From NCBI RefSeq assembly GCF_017308975.1, contig NZ_JADWPD010000046.1, positions 17,423 to 81,422 on the forward strand: a stretch of 64,000 nt of DNA, read 5' to 3'. The number at the start of each line of letters is the position of its first letter. The first letter of the stretch is position 1. The notes under the pieces were generated by a model, which saw only the letters and a program-made list of their open reading frames with translations, was not told the origin of the DNA and searched no databases. A program made the position numbers and the translations under genes. The DNA comes from Amycolatopsis sp. MtRt-6 (GTDB taxonomy: Bacteria > Actinomycetota > Actinomycetes > Mycobacteriales > Pseudonocardiaceae). This document shows positions 19,519 through 27,969 of this stretch, piece by piece.

Positions 19519-19869
19519 ATGTACGCACACGACGAGTCTGGTGACCAGTGGTCCCAGTTGCCGCCCGCCGCGCAGGTGGAGGCGGCCACGAATTCACTGC
19601 GCATGCTGGCCGACCCCGGCCGGATGCGGATGCTGTGGCTGCTCAGCGGCGACGAGTACGACGTCGCCTCGCTGGCCGAGGCGGTCGGTATCGCGCGGCC
19701 CGCGGTTTCGCAGCACCTGGCGAAGCTGCGGCTGACCGGGCTGGTCAGCCAGCGCCGCGACGGGCGGCGGGTGCTCTACAAGGCGCGCGGCGGGCACGTC
19801 CGGCGGCTGCTGGTGGAGGTGCTGAACGCCGCCGATCACCACTTGCACGACATCCCCGACCACGACTAG
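19519..19869 (+). CDS. ArsR/SmtB-family metal-sensing repressor (NmtR/KmtR-like)
   Basis: 116 residues. Winged helix: SLRMLADPGRMRMLWLLSGDEYDVASLAEAVGIARPAVSQHLAKLRLTGLVSQRRDGRRVLYKA. The recognition helix and wing are canonical. The C-terminal ADHHLHDIPDHD places several His/Asp in the alpha-5 region where NmtR/KmtR bind nickel or cobalt; the classical alpha-3 ELCVCDL cysteine site is absent. ATG at 19519 preceded by AGG; an in-frame GTG at 19513 is an alternative. It faces the MFS exporter gene, which it probably represses in the absence of metal. Confidence 0.9.
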   Translation: MYAHDESGDQWSQLPPAAQVEAATNSLRMLADPGRMRMLWLLSGDEYDVASLAEAVGIARPAVSQHLAKLRLTGLVSQRRDGRRVLYKARGGHVRRLLVEVLNAADHHLHDIPDHD

Positions 19870-19874
19870 CTGTG

Positions 19875-20025
19875 CTGCTGCTTCTGGTCGTTGACACCCT
19901 TGGGATTGGGGGTTGGATCTTCTGGAGCAGCTTCTCATACGGGGTCTGGCCGCCCAGGCCGCCGTGCGGGCGGGTAGTTGTAGTCCTCCCATTCCTTGAG
20001 CCGTCGAACGGTCCCGGAAGACCTG
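19875..20025 (-). mobile_element. IS481/IS3-type transposase C-terminal scrap
   Basis: Reading on the minus strand, one frame gives VRRLKEWEDYNY and the next continues RPHGGLGGQTPYEKLLQK, together the end of the rve/integrase domain of IS481-like transposases. A one-base shift separates them. Nothing upstream resembles the catalytic core, so only the last 45-50 codons survive. This marks an old insertion between arsR and the AraC-like scrap. Confidence 0.6.
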
Positions 20026-20360
20026 CCGCACGCTGCCGAAGGACTCCGTGTTCGCCAGCCTGGTCCTCGGCGGCACCGCGGTGTTCTTCTCCGGCGACGG
20101 CGTGTTCCCGGTCGAGGCCGGGAACCTGGTGCTCGACGAGACCGAGCGGCCGTACCTGTTCGCGTTCTCCGCACCGATGCGCCAGATCCTGGCGGACATC
20201 CCGCGCACGGTCTTTCACGGAGCGCTGCCGGCCCGGCGGCGTGCCCGAGCCCACGGTGCTCGGCACGCGTTCGACGGCCGAGACGGCGGCCGTCTCGGCC
20301 CCGCGCTCGGTGGCCGACGCGCTGGCCACTCTGCTGGAGCCCTGGCAAACCCGCAGTAAC
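20026..20360 (+). pseudogene. AraC-family regulator, N-terminal sensor fragment
   Basis: The plus-strand frame reads FASLVLGGTAVFFSGDGVF, then PVEAGNLVLDETERPYLFAF and MRQILADIPRTVF, the layout of the AraC_binding_2 cupin (as in feaR/NitR-like regulators). It shifts frame near 20225 and continues VPEPTVLGTRSTAETAAVS to about 20358. No start codon and no HTH domain remain, so this is a relic. It joins the IS scrap directly, suggesting that the insertion removed the 5' end. Confidence 0.5.
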
Positions 20361-20371
20361 CAAAGATGCGG

Positions 20372-21721
20372 TCAACCCGGCAGCTCAACCACGACCAGCG
20401 CACCTCGCCCATCCCCCGGATCGTCGAACCGGGCACGCCCGCCGTGTGCGGCCGCGATGTCCGCGACGATCGCCAGGCCGAGTCCCGAACCCGGCAGCGA
20501 CCGAGCCTCGGGAGCCCGCCAGAACCGCTCGAACGCGGCCTCGCGGTGATCCGGCGGAATACCGGGGCCCTGGTCGGCGACGGAGATCCGGCCGGGTGCC
20601 GAACGGACCGTGATCACCGACCCCGCCGGCGAGAACTTGATCGCGTTGTCGAGCAGGTTGAGCACCATCCGCTCGAGCGCGGCCGCGTCGCCTCGCACCC
20701 GCCACTCGGCGCTTTCGACTTCGAACTCGTGGTCCTGGGCACGGCTCGAAGCCCGCCGGACGGCCTGCCGGACCACGACCGGCATCGCGACATCGGCGTG
20801 CTCCAGTTCGCGCTCGTCGCGGGCGAGCACCACCAGCTCGGTCACGAGGTCGCCGAGCTCCTCCGCCTGCACCTGCAGCCGGTCCAGCGTCCGGGCGCGC
20901 TGCCCGTCCCCGAGCGGGCGGCCGGTGTGCTCGCTGCGGGCCAGCAGCTCGATGTTCGTCCGGAGGCTGGTCAACGGGGTGCGCAGCTCGTGGGCCGCGT
21001 CCGCCACCAGCGCCTGCTGACGCCGCCGCGACTCGGCGAGCGCGCCGGTCATCGCCGCGAACGCCCGCCCCAGCCTGCCCACCTCGTCTCGGCCGGACAC
21101 CGCCACCGGGAGATCGAGGTTCTGGGTCCGGGCGATCTCCTCGGCCGCCCCGGTCAGCCGCGCCATCGGTTCCAGGGTCCGGCGGGTCAGCAGCAGCCCG
21201 GCGGCGGCCGCGAGTGCCGCCCCGACGAGCGACACGATGATCAGGACGTTGGCCAGCCCGTTGAGCGTGCTCTCGACGTCGGCCAGACTGCGCGAGATGA
21301 CCAGCACGTTCCCGTCGCCGACCGGACCCAGCAGGACCCGCACCGGCGTGCCGGACTGCGTGTAGCCGTCTCGCAGCGTCACCGCGCGCGTCGTCCGGTC
21401 CGATGCCGCCAGCGTGACCGAGTCCACGCCCGCGGGCGCGCAGGTCGTCCCGTCGGGCTTGAGCAGCTGCACGCCTTCGAGGAACCGCTGCAACGGACGG
21501 CCCCGGTTCACCGCGCGGCACAGGTCGGCCCAGTCGGGTTTCGGTGCCGCGGGATCCTGCGCGCCGGGTGGCGGCCAGCCGCCGAGCAGTGTCTCGTCCA
21601 GCTGCGCACGCAGGTTGTGCTGGGTGGAGACGTAAGTGACGGTGCTGATCGACGCGATCGCGAACGCGACGATGGCCGCCGTGATCAGCGCGACGCGGCT
21701 GCGCAGCATCCGCGGCCTCAC
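20372..21721 (-). CDS. Sensor histidine kinase of a two-component system
   Basis: 449 residues. Membrane segment near the N-terminus, periplasmic loop of about 120 residues, second segment LANVLIIVSLVGAALAAAAGLLL, HAMP, then HisKA with VADAAHELRTPLTSLRTN (phospho-acceptor His) and HATPase with NLLDNAIKFSP (N box), VADQGPGIP (G1) and GSGLGLAIV (G2). The GTG at 21721 overlaps the regulator stop by 4 bp; the ATG at 21709 is the alternative. Architecture resembles MprB/TcrY-type kinases. Signal unknown. Confidence 0.92.
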   Translation of the reverse strand: MRPRMLRSRVALITAAIVAFAIASISTVTYVSTQHNLRAQLDETLLGGWPPPGAQDPAAPKPDWADLCRAVNRGRPLQRFLEGVQLLKPDGTTCAPAGVDSVTLAASDRTTRAVTLRDGYTQSGTPVRVLLGPVGDGNVLVISRSLADVESTLNGLANVLIIVSLVGAALAAAAGLLLTRRTLEPMARLTGAAEEIARTQNLDLPVAVSGRDEVGRLGRAFAAMTGALAESRRRQQALVADAAHELRTPLTSLRTNIELLARSEHTGRPLGDGQRARTLDRLQVQAEELGDLVTELVVLARDERELEHADVAMPVVVRQAVRRASSRAQDHEFEVESAEWRVRGDAAALERMVLNLLDNAIKFSPAGSVITVRSAPGRISVADQGPGIPPDHREAAFERFWRAPEARSLPGSGLGLAIVADIAAAHGGRARFDDPGDGRGALVVVELPG

Positions 21722-22395
21722 GGTGCCCGCAACACGAACCCGACACCGCGGACGGTGTGCAGCAGGCGGCTCGCCCCGCCCGCCTCCGTCTTGCGCCGCA
21801 GGTACCCGACGTAGACGTCGAGGTTGTTGGTGCGGCTCGGTTCCCGCCCCCACACGGCCTGCCTCAGCTGGTGTTTGGTCAGCACCTTGTCCGGCGCGTC
21901 GAGGAACGCGGTCAGCAGGTCGAACTCGGTCGGGGTGAGGTCGAGGCGCCGCCCGCCGCGGGTGACCTCGCGGGTGCTCGGGTCGAGCGCCAGGTCACCG
22001 AAGCGGCGGATCTCGGGGACACCCCGGCGGTGGCGGTTCTGCTTGAGCAGCGCGCGGACGCGGGCGAGCAGCTCCTCCAGTGCGAAGGGCTTGACGAGGT
22101 AGTCGTCGGCGCCGGAGTCGAGGCCGGTGACGCGGTCACCGAGCGCGTCACGCGCGGTGAGCATCAGCACCGGCAGCCGCTCCCCTGCCGCCCGGATCCG
22201 GCGGCACGTCTCCAGGCCGTCGATCTCGGGCATCATCACGTCGAGGATCACCAGGTCAGGCTTCGCCTCGCCGGCGACGGCCGCCAGCGCCGTCGTCCCG
22301 CAGGTCGCCGTGCCCACGTCGTAGCCCTCGAACTCCAGGCTGCGCTGCAAACTTTCCCGCACGTCGGGGTCGTCGTCCACCACCAGCAGTCGCAC
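21718..22395 (-). CDS. OmpR/PhoB-family response regulator
   Basis: 225 residues. Receiver domain begins RLLVVDDDPDVRESL with the acidic pair; phospho-acceptor Asp in LVILDVMMPEIDG; Thr in LTARDA; Lys in YLVKPF. The C-terminal winged helix includes TPTEFDLLTAFLDAP and NNLDVYVGYLRRKTE. The GTG at 22395 is the most natural start, because the receiver fold begins there. MprA/TcrX-like. It is transcribed away from the glycosyltransferase genes and may control them; this is inferred from position only. Confidence 0.92.
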   Translation of the reverse strand: MRLLVVDDDPDVRESLQRSLEFEGYDVGTATCGTTALAAVAGEAKPDLVILDVMMPEIDGLETCRRIRAAGERLPVLMLTARDALGDRVTGLDSGADDYLVKPFALEELLARVRALLKQNRHRRGVPEIRRFGDLALDPSTREVTRGGRRLDLTPTEFDLLTAFLDAPDKVLTKHQLRQAVWGREPSRTNNLDVYVGYLRRKTEAGGASRLLHTVRGVGFVLRAP

Positions 22396-22584
22396 CGGCC
22401 AGAGGTTACGCGGTGATTCTGTGTGCGAGCTGTTGATCTCACCGGGTCCGGTGAAAGATCCACCTCTCATGATTCTCTCAGGTTAATTCCAGGCCATTCT
22501 CACGACCGGTAGCCCACCGTGAGAGCTACGTAACCGGTCACACAGCGTCGTGCTCGACCGCAAGAGACCCAGAACGGAGGAAGC

Positions 22585-23832
22585 ATGTCGGTCGGCGCGA
22601 CCGGAGGCCTCACGACCTCCCCCGAACAGCGTGCTGTGACAACCACGGTGGACATCGTCGTCCCGGTGTACAACGAGGAGCGCGCGCTGCCGGGGTGCAT
22701 CCACGTGCTGCGCGAGTTCCTCCGCGACCAGTTCCCCTTCGACTGGACCATCGTGGTCGCGGACAACGCCAGTACCGATCGGACCCTCGAAGTCGCGGAG
22801 GCCCTGGCCCGCGACGACGAGTCCGTCCGCGTGCACCACCTCGACCGCAAGGGCCGCGGCCTGGCCCTGCGTGAAACCTGGCGGGCCAGCACCGCCGACG
22901 TCGTCGTGTACATGGACGTCGACCTCTCCACCGGGCTCGACGCGCTGCTGCCGCTGGTCGCCCCGCTGGTCAACGGCCACTCCGATGTCGCCATCGGCTC
23001 GCGGCTGGCCCCGGGGGCGCGCACGGTCCGCGGACCGAAACGCGAGTTCGTCTCCCGCTGCTACAACGGGCTGATCCGGCTCAGCCACGGCGCCCGGTTC
23101 TCCGACGCGCAGTGCGGCTTCAAGGCCGCGCGCACCGACGTCGTCCGGCCGCTGCTGGACCACGTCGAGGACGACGCCTGGTTCTTCGACACCGAACTGC
23201 TGCTCCTGGCCGAGCACAACGGGCTACGCGTGCACGAGGTCCCGGTCGACTGGGTCGAGGACACCGACAGCCGCGTCGACGTCACCAAGACCGCCCTCGA
23301 CGACATCCGCGGGCTGATCCGCGTCGCCCGCGCGAAGGCGGCCGGGACGGCGCGCGTGCCGGACCTCCCCCGCCGTCCCGCCCCGCGCGCCGCCCACCCG
23401 GACGCCGTCCTGGGCACGCCGAGCGGCGGCCGGCTCTGGGAAATCCTGTCCTTCGCCGTGGTCGGGGTCGTCTCCACGATCGCGAACCTGGTGCTGTACG
23501 CGGTGTTCCGGTTGTGGTGGCCGGTGCTGGTGGCCAACCTCGTCGCGCTCGTGCTCACCACGCTCTTCAACACCGAAGCCAACCGCCGCTTCACCTTCGC
23601 CGGCGCGAGCACGTCACGGGGCAAGGCGCACCTGCAGGGGCTCGTCGTCTTCGGGCTGTACTACGCCTTCACCTCCGCCGCGCTGCTGGCCCTGCACGGG
23701 TTCGACCCCGAACCGGGCCGCGCGCTGGAGCTGACGGTGCTGTTCGCCGCCTCGGTGCTCGGCACCGCGGGCCGGTTCGTGCTGCTGCGCAGCTGGGTTT
23801 TCCGCAGTTCCCCGGGAAAGGACGAAGAATGA
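22585..23832 (+). CDS. GT2 glycosyltransferase fused to GtrA membrane domain
   Basis: 415 residues. The N-terminal GT2 domain (about 20-230) is of the polyprenyl-phosphate sugar-transferase type: VDIVVPVYNEERALPGC, VVADNASTDRT, YMDVDLSTGLDALLPLV and FSDAQCGFKA. The C-terminal third is a four-helix GtrA-like domain (ILSFAVVGVVSTIANLVLYAVF and three more segments). It probably loads a sugar onto a lipid carrier and flips it for the following GT39 enzyme. GGAGG lies 6 bp before the ATG. The stop overlaps the next start (ATGA). Confidence 0.92.
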   Translation: MSVGATGGLTTSPEQRAVTTTVDIVVPVYNEERALPGCIHVLREFLRDQFPFDWTIVVADNASTDRTLEVAEALARDDESVRVHHLDRKGRGLALRETWRASTADVVVYMDVDLSTGLDALLPLVAPLVNGHSDVAIGSRLAPGARTVRGPKREFVSRCYNGLIRLSHGARFSDAQCGFKAARTDVVRPLLDHVEDDAWFFDTELLLLAEHNGLRVHEVPVDWVEDTDSRVDVTKTALDDIRGLIRVARAKAAGTARVPDLPRRPAPRAAHPDAVLGTPSGGRLWEILSFAVVGVVSTIANLVLYAVFRLWWPVLVANLVALVLTTLFNTEANRRFTFAGASTSRGKAHLQGLVVFGLYYAFTSAALLALHGFDPEPGRALELTVLFAASVLGTAGRFVLLRSWVFRSSPGKDEE

Positions 23833-25979
23833 CAGTCGCCGCCGAACAAGCGGCACCGGCCGGTTCCGTCACCACCCCCTCCCGCACGCGGTGGCGGGTC
23901 TGGGCACTCGCCGGGATCTGCGTCGCCGCCGCCGTGCTCTACGCGTGGCGGATCGGCGCGGGCCAGCTGGGCAACACATACTACTCGGCCGCCGTGAAGT
24001 CCATGACGAGCAGTTTCACGAACTTCCTGTTCGGCTCGTTCGACCCGTACGGCGTGTTCACCGTGGACAAACCGCCGATGTCGCTGTGGCCGCAAGCGCT
24101 TTCGGTGCTGGCGTTCGGATTCCACGGCTGGTCGCTGCTGCTGCCGCAGGTGATCGAGGGCGTCGCGGCGGTGTTCCTGCTGCACCGCACGGTCCGGCAC
24201 TGGGCGGGCGAGAACGTCGCCCTGCTGGCCGCGCTGATCCTGACGCTCACCCCGATCACCGTGGCGATCAACCGGGACAACAACCCGGACACGCTGCTCG
24301 TGCTGCTGCTCGTCGCCGCGGCATACGCGTTCACGCGCTCGGTGAAGGCGGACACGAGCCGCGCGCGGACACGCTGGCTGCTGTGGTGCGCGTTCTTCAT
24401 CGGCTGCGGGTTCGTCACGAAGATGATGCAGGCGTGGATCGTCGTCCCCGGGTTCGCGCTGGCGTACCTGGCCGGCACGCGCGCGCCGGTCAAGCGGCGG
24501 ATCGTCGACCTGCTCGGGGCGGGTGTCGTGCTGTTCGCGTCGTCGTTCTGGTGGGCGGCGCTGCACGACTGGTGGCCGGGATCGAAGCCCTACATGGGCG
24601 GCAGCACTGACGGCACCGCGTGGAACCTCATCTTCGGCTACAACGGCTTCGGCCGGGTCTTCGGCGGCGACGGCAACCTCGGACCCGGTGGTGGTGGCGG
24701 CGGCGCGCGGCCGGATCTTCCCGAAGGGATGAGCCTGCCGTCCGGGATGGGCGGCGGCATGTTCGGCGGCGACACCGGGCTCGGCCGGATGTTCAGCTCG
24801 TCGGTGGGCGGGCAGATTTCGTGGCTGCTGCCGCTCTCGCTGTTCGTACTGGTGGTCGTCGCCATCCAGGGCGTGCGGGCGAAAGGATCGGGTGACCCGG
24901 CTTCGCGGGCCGGCTGGTTCGCCTGGGGCGGCTGGCTTCTCGTGACGGGGATCGTGTTCAGCTACGCCCAGGGCATCTGGCACCCGTACTACACGACGAT
25001 GCTCGCCCCGGCGATCGCGGCGATCTCCGCGGCCGGGCTCGCGCGGTTCTGGCGCGCGTACCGCGGGGACGGGGCGGCCTCGTGGCTGCTGCTGCCCGGC
25101 GCCGTCGCTCTCACCACGGTGTGGGCGTTCGTGCTGGCGGGCCGCGATCCGTCGTGGCACGGCTGGACCCGCTGGGCGGTCCTCGTCGCGGGCGTGGTCA
25201 CGCTGGCCGTGTTGCTCGGGGCGCGGCTCGTCGAGACGCGCCGGCTGGTGGTTTCCCGGGTGGCGTTGGTGTTCGGGCTGGTGACGGTACTGCTCGTGCC
25301 CGCGGTGTGGTCCACCGCCACCGCGGCGACCGGCGAGAACCTCGGCACGATGCCGGCCGCGGGACCGAGCGGCGGCGGGTTCGGCGGTATGCGCCCGGGC
25401 GGGTTCCCCGGCGGTTCGGGAGACCTGCCGCAGTTCCCCGGCGGCACCGGCGGGTTCCCGGGCGGCATGTCGCAGCTGCCCGGCGGCACCGGCGGCTTCC
25501 CCGGCGGCGCCCTCCCGGAAATGCCGGGCGGCTCGGGCGGCGGTTTCGGCGGTATGGACGGCAAGCTCACCGACGAGCAACGCCGCGTCCTCGACTACGC
25601 CCGGCAGCACAAGGGGAACGCGGAGATCACCCTGGCCGTCGATGCCTCGGCGATGATGGCCGCGGGCTTCATCATCGGCTCCGACGAGACAGTCATCGGC
25701 ATGGGCGGCTTCTCGGGCATGGACGACTCGCCCTCGGTCGATCAGCTCCAGCAGTGGACCGCCGAAGGCAAGCTGAAGTTCGTGCTCGGCACCGGGTCCG
25801 GCGGACGCGGCGGCGGACTGCCCAGCATGAACAGTGGGGCCGGCCAGCGGCGGCAGCAGTGGATCACGCAGCACTGCACCGAGGTCGACCCGGCTGCCTA
25901 TGGCGGGCAAGCCCAGCAGCAGGGTCAGCAGCAAGTGGAACCGATGGGAGCACAAACCCTCTACGAGTGCCGTGCATGA
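23829..25979 (+). CDS. GT39/ArnT-like membrane glycosyltransferase (YkcB type)
   Basis: 716 residues. Multi-pass N-terminal two-thirds with the PMT_2 signature: NTYYSAAVKSMTSSFTNFLF, FGSFDPYGVFTVDKPPMS and NRDNNPDTLL. This group uses lipid-linked sugars outside the membrane. Two glycine-rich inserts stand out: a GGGGGGARPD segment between helices, and about 60 residues of GGFPGG/LPGGTGGFPGG repeats before the soluble C-terminal domain (DASAMMAAGFIIGSDETVIGMGGFSGMD). Paired with the GT2-GtrA gene, as in YkcC/YkcB. Substrate is probably a cell-wall polymer or protein. Confidence 0.9.
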   Translation: MTVAAEQAAPAGSVTTPSRTRWRVWALAGICVAAAVLYAWRIGAGQLGNTYYSAAVKSMTSSFTNFLFGSFDPYGVFTVDKPPMSLWPQALSVLAFGFHGWSLLLPQVIEGVAAVFLLHRTVRHWAGENVALLAALILTLTPITVAINRDNNPDTLLVLLLVAAAYAFTRSVKADTSRARTRWLLWCAFFIGCGFVTKMMQAWIVVPGFALAYLAGTRAPVKRRIVDLLGAGVVLFASSFWWAALHDWWPGSKPYMGGSTDGTAWNLIFGYNGFGRVFGGDGNLGPGGGGGGARPDLPEGMSLPSGMGGGMFGGDTGLGRMFSSSVGGQISWLLPLSLFVLVVVAIQGVRAKGSGDPASRAGWFAWGGWLLVTGIVFSYAQGIWHPYYTTMLAPAIAAISAAGLARFWRAYRGDGAASWLLLPGAVALTTVWAFVLAGRDPSWHGWTRWAVLVAGVVTLAVLLGARLVETRRLVVSRVALVFGLVTVLLVPAVWSTATAATGENLGTMPAAGPSGGGFGGMRPGGFPGGSGDLPQFPGGTGGFPGGMSQLPGGTGGFPGGALPEMPGGSGGGFGGMDGKLTDEQRRVLDYARQHKGNAEITLAVDASAMMAAGFIIGSDETVIGMGGFSGMDDSPSVDQLQQWTAEGKLKFVLGTGSGGRGGGLPSMNSGAGQRRQQWITQHCTEVDPAAYGGQAQQQGQQQVEPMGAQTLYECRA

Positions 25980-25994
25980 GCGGCGTTGCCGTCC

Positions 25995-26125
25995 CGGACG
26001 CGCCCCCCGGGCGGGGCCGCCACCCCCCCCCCCAACCCCCCCGGGGGGGGCGGGGCGCCCCTGCGGGGGGGCGCCCCCCCCGCCCCCCCCCGGGGCCCGG
26101 CCCCCCACCCCCACCGCCAAGCCGG
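25995..26125. other. Second G/C homopolymer block
   Basis: About 125 bp of alternating long C and G runs starting about 16 bp after the GT39 stop codon. As at 15966 it sits exactly where an operon terminator would be expected, and it interrupts a minus-strand coding-like frame that runs into it. Low-quality assembly is the simplest reading. Confidence 0.65.
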
Positions 26126-26130
26126 CCGGG

Positions 26131-26481
26131 CGGGAGCGGGCACACCGCCGACAACCCGGCGACCAGATCCGGAACGTCGAAGATCATGTCCGCGAGCGAC
26201 GCCATCCGGACCACCTCGTCATCGAGCAGGCACGTGACCGCGGCATCGGGGTCGACCTCCCGGTCGACGCGGTCGACGCGGTCGCCCGGCAGCTCGACGG
26301 TCTCCTGTGGACCGGCGACGCAGGCCGGGAACTTGGTGCACACCAACAGGTCGTCCGGTGGCTCGAACCCGGCCGTCGTCGAGCAGCCGGAGGCCGCGCT
26401 CCACACCGACGCACTGGTCACCCTCGCCGCCACGCGCGCCTTCCCCGATCGAGCCGCCCTCGGGAGGCTGATGAGCGCCAT
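26131..26481 (-). pseudogene. Unrecognised truncated coding remnant
   Basis: A minus-strand frame from an ATG at 26481 has strong G/C third-position bias between about 26360 and 26130 (DDLLVCTKFPACVAGPQE, then VTCLLDDEVVRMASLADMIF), then runs into the homopolymer block and loses sense. I do not recognise the family. The 5' 40 codons have weaker bias and may not belong to it. It could be a real gene whose 3' end is hidden by the damaged stretch. Confidence 0.3.
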
Positions 26482-26576
26482 GCATCACGGCGTCCCCAAC
26501 CGGCATTGGACCGCCCCGGAGCCGGTCACCGATAGTGCTGGGCATGGGCGCAGACGCCGTGACGGAGGTTCGCCGA

Positions 26577-27115
26577 TGACCAGCTCCCCAGCACCAGGAA
26601 CCGCCGAGCCGGCCCGTGCCGCTTCGCCGTTGACGATCAGCGAGCAAGGCGCGTTCTGGGTCGGTGCCGGGCGCAAGCCGACCGAGGCGGGGACCGCCGC
26701 CGAGGCCGCGATGTACGTCCAGTCGGGCCACCCGGCGCGCGACCTCGGCGAACGCCGGGGCGGCCGGCGAGTGGCCCGTCTTCGGCCTCGATCACCGATC
26801 CCTCGCCGACGACCTGGGCATCAGCTCCGTGTACGTGCGCTACAACTCCGGCCGGCACGTCTCCGGCAACGGCGGCGACCTCGTCACCCCCGCTGACCCG
26901 ACTCGCCGCTTCATGGCCGGTGCCCCGGCACCGACATCGTCCTCATCGGACACTCCATGGGCGGACTAAGTGCCCTCTACCAAGCACAAGAGCGGAGCGC
27001 GCCGTGGCTGCCTCTCGCGAGCCGGCCCGCCTGCCCGGGCACCCCGCACACCGGAGCGCCGCTGGAACGCCGCGTCGCCCAGCTTGCCGGTTTCCTTGAC
27101 AAATCCTCCCTGACT
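26577..27115 (+). pseudogene. Alpha/beta hydrolase (lipase-like), decayed
   Basis: Pieces of one esterase lie in shifted frames. The start is MTSSPAPGTAEPARAAS then ISEQGAFWVGAGRK, followed after a shift by WPVFGLDHRSLADDLGISSV and YVRYNSGRHVSGNGGDLV. A third frame gives DIVLIGHSMGGLSALYQAQE (nucleophile elbow at about 26948-26965) and CPGTPHTGAPLERRVAQLAG. The order fits a PGAP1-like/triacylglycerol-lipase-type hydrolase. Internal deletions remove the region before the elbow, and no catalytic Asp/His end remains. The gene is dead. Confidence 0.6.
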
Positions 27116-27125
27116 GCGGCGCCGG

Positions 27126-27605
27126 CTACCACAGGCCATCACCCATGCGCAGATGGTGGTGGGCGTCGGCGCTCCCGGTCGCAACCTCCGCGTTCCGGCG
27201 CCGGTAGACGACCAGCAGCAGGACCAGGCCCGTGACGCTCAGGGCGTGGGTCGAGATCCGCCCGGTGATCGGCAGGCCGCGAAAGAGGTCGCTCGCCGAG
27301 GCGACGCCGAGCACGACGGTCAAGCCGCAGTAGAACGGCAGCCAGATGCCCGCCAGCCGTGGGTACAGCGCCACGCACAGCAACCCGGCGCCCAGCGCGA
27401 GATTCCAGGAAACACCGGCGAAGCCCGGCTGGACGGGGTACGTCATCCCGGGCATGCCCGCCATGTCGGCATGCGCGCCGGCGGCCAGGAACAGCGTGCC
27501 GAACCCGAGCCCGGCCTGCACGAGGGCGATGAGCGCGAGGGCGTACCGCACAGACCACTTCCGGGCTGCGGGCCGCCGGGTGTCCTCCGCGAGAAGTGTC
27601 GTCAC
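27126..27605 (-). CDS. Four-helix membrane protein, unknown
   Basis: 159 residues from the GTG at 27605. Four hydrophobic segments: RYALALIALVQAGLGFGTLF, SWNLALGAGLLCVALYP, WLPFYCGLTVVLGVASA and LSVTGLVLLLVVYRRR. A Met/His-rich loop HADMAGMPGM between helices 1 and 2 recalls copper-binding loops, but no known copper protein is matched. Third-position G/C bias confirms coding. It stands between two broken genes. A copper or redox link is speculation. Confidence 0.6.
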   Translation of the reverse strand: MTTLLAEDTRRPAARKWSVRYALALIALVQAGLGFGTLFLAAGAHADMAGMPGMTYPVQPGFAGVSWNLALGAGLLCVALYPRLAGIWLPFYCGLTVVLGVASASDLFRGLPITGRISTHALSVTGLVLLLVVYRRRNAEVATGSADAHHHLRMGDGLW

Positions 27606-27650
27606 ACCAGGGACACGGCTCCCGGGCCGGATCGGTTGAAGTGATCTCGA

Positions 27651-27845
27651 GTGGTCGTCACGTCTCCGCGCCCCGCCAACGCACCCTGCTACGTCTGGCG
27701 CACTCGGCACGGCGTCCAGCTGTGGCTACCCGAGACAGGCAGCCCGGTCGATCTCGCCGACCGCGACCACAGGGCGCTGCTGGCCACCCAATCGCAGCGT
27801 GAAGTACTCCGCACTCGCCACCGCGTCCTGGCAGCGATGCACAAG
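27651..27845 (+). pseudogene. Serine recombinase fragment (middle segment)
   Basis: About 60 codons reading QLWLPETGSPVDLADRDHRA then LLATQSQREVLRTRHRVLAAM, matching the hinge between the catalytic and Recombinase domains of large actinobacterial serine recombinases, where the sequence normally continues into GGRPPYGYR. It breaks off after the Ala-Ala-Met helix. A matching C-terminal piece lies at 42748-43011, but they are not shown to come from one gene. Confidence 0.4.
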
Positions 27846-27969
27846 GCAGCGGCGCGGCCGGCGCCGCGGGTGCCGGGCGAGCAGCGACCGTCGGCTCGAG
27901 GCTGCAGCGCCGAGCTTCGGCCCCGCCCTGCAAGATGCCTTCGTCTGCGTCGTCATTCCTCCGCTCCCG

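Noticed and set aside
24690..25560. Frameshift or assembly error in the Gly-rich part of the GT39 gene
   Set aside because: The GGFPGG-type repeats stay in frame and resume a normal C-terminal domain; such inserts are usual in YkcB-type proteins.
23661..26120. 819-codon minus-strand frame opposite the GT39 gene
   Set aside because: An antisense shadow with Arg/Glu/His composition and no recognisable domain; the plus-strand gene has membrane helices and family motifs.
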